From Acidimicrobiales bacterium (GTDB lineage: Bacteria; Actinomycetota; Acidimicrobiia; Acidimicrobiales; Poriferisodalaceae), in assembly GCA_009843525.1 (NCBI GenBank), contig VYDH01000031.1, positions 1 through 64,000 of the forward strand: 64,000 nucleotides of DNA. Direction: 5' to 3'. Of the stretch, positions 63,700 to 64,000 are shown one piece after another. Position 1 is the first letter of the stretch. Each line of letters begins with the position of its first letter. A program made the position numbers and the translations under genes. The notes beneath the pieces are model-generated. The model made no database searches and was not told the DNA's origin. It saw nothing but the letters and a program-made list of their open reading frames with translations.

Positions 63700-64000
63700 A
63701 TGAGCCTGAACGGACCATTTCCCTATGGTGTGACCTTCGGCAGCCTGGGTGTGCTGGGTCCCGCTGCGGTCACCGACATCGCCCGTGCGGCCGAGGCGCA
63801 GGGCTACTCGTCGATCTGGACGGTCGAGGCGACCGGGACCGATGCATTCTCGCTTCTGGGTGCCGTCGCCCACGCTGCCCCTGGCCTCGATCTGGCCACC
63901 GGCATCATTCCCATCCAGCTGCGCGCGCCCACGCTGGTGGCCATGACTGCCGCCACCCTGCAGTCGCTCAGCCCCGAGCGCGACGTGCTGGTAGGACTCG
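63700..64000 (+). CDS. LLM-class flavin-dependent oxidoreductase (partial)
   Basis: The first 100 residues of a luciferase-like monooxygenase/F420-dependent oxidoreductase, cut by the window end. It starts with a strand PYGVTFGSLGVLG. Then come AAEAQGYSSIWTVEATGTDA, with the helix-strand pattern of the TIM barrel, and LDLATGIIPIQLRAPTLVAM with SPERDVLVGLG-type SLSPERDVLVGL. Actinobacterial members often use coenzyme F420. The cofactor cannot be decided from this part. Confidence 0.85.
   Translation, partial: MSLNGPFPYGVTFGSLGVLGPAAVTDIARAAEAQGYSSIWTVEATGTDAFSLLGAVAHAAPGLDLATGIIPIQLRAPTLVAMTAATLQSLSPERDVLVGL

Noticed and set aside
1-64000. CRISPR arrays, tRNA or rRNA genes
   Set aside because: No regularly spaced direct repeats, cloverleaf-like segments with CCA-type ends, or rRNA signatures were seen by eye. 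A covariance search would be needed for a firm statement.

Overview
The window is high-GC, almost fully coding DNA from a chromosome of an actinobacterium, most probably of the class Acidimicrobiia. The evidence is the actinobacterial order rnc-mutM-smc-ftsY-ffh-rpsP-khpA-rimM-trmD-rplS, a NucS mismatch endonuclease, GTP-dependent PEP carboxykinase, a VanW cell-wall protein, and several CaiB/BaiF CoA-transferases and enoyl-CoA hydratases. The genus cannot be read from the sequence alone.

Layout. (1) 1-13440, minus strand: a dense housekeeping run for ribosome maturation and secretion (rplS, trmD, rimM, khpA, rpsP, ffh, ftsY), chromosome maintenance (smc, a divergent Fpg-family protein, rnc), lipid synthesis (acpP, plsX), rpmF, a DUF177 protein, a DivIVA-like coiled-coil protein and coaD. 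(2) 13550-15540: a zinc-ribbon protein, a membrane protein, rsmD and an anchored coiled-coil protein. (3) 15637-23798: an accessory island holding a large Eco57I-class adenine methyltransferase, a small opposite-strand gene, and a phospholipase-D/SNF2 helicase. (4) 23815-30017: recG, a FakA-like DAK protein, a cold-shock-like protein and pckG. (5) 30053-33030: a scar with a chimeric IS256 transposase, a decapitated DNA methyltransferase, an orphan PD-(D/E)XK nuclease and small unknown proteins. (6) 33017-40274: CoA-transferase, metal-receptor-like protein, UvrD-like helicase, xth, ettA and a HAD hydrolase. (7) 40436-46403: a small zinc-binding protein and a polar amino-acid ABC transporter. 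(8) 46575-64000: cysQ, fatty-acid type enzymes, a PEP-mobile-domain protein, MBL hydrolase, nucS, VanW, geranylgeranyl reductase family protein, coaA, HIT, map, two LysM lipoproteins, PAP2, and the start of a flavin monooxygenase.

The most unusual locus is the methyltransferase at 15637-20085. It carries an 11-G tract (18604-18614) and an 11-C tract (19066-19076), a configuration typical of slipped-strand phase variation. The sequence between the tracts is in a different frame from both flanks. Directly after the C tract lie three diverged copies of one short protein module, one in each reading frame, and after the G tract two diverged copies of another module in two frames. Tract length would therefore select which copy is translated. 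I know of no described example of this; whether it is real biology or decay plus homopolymer error needs raw reads and transcript or protein data.

No tRNA, rRNA or CRISPR array was recognised, and no stretch above 300 bases lacks a gene or gene remnant.
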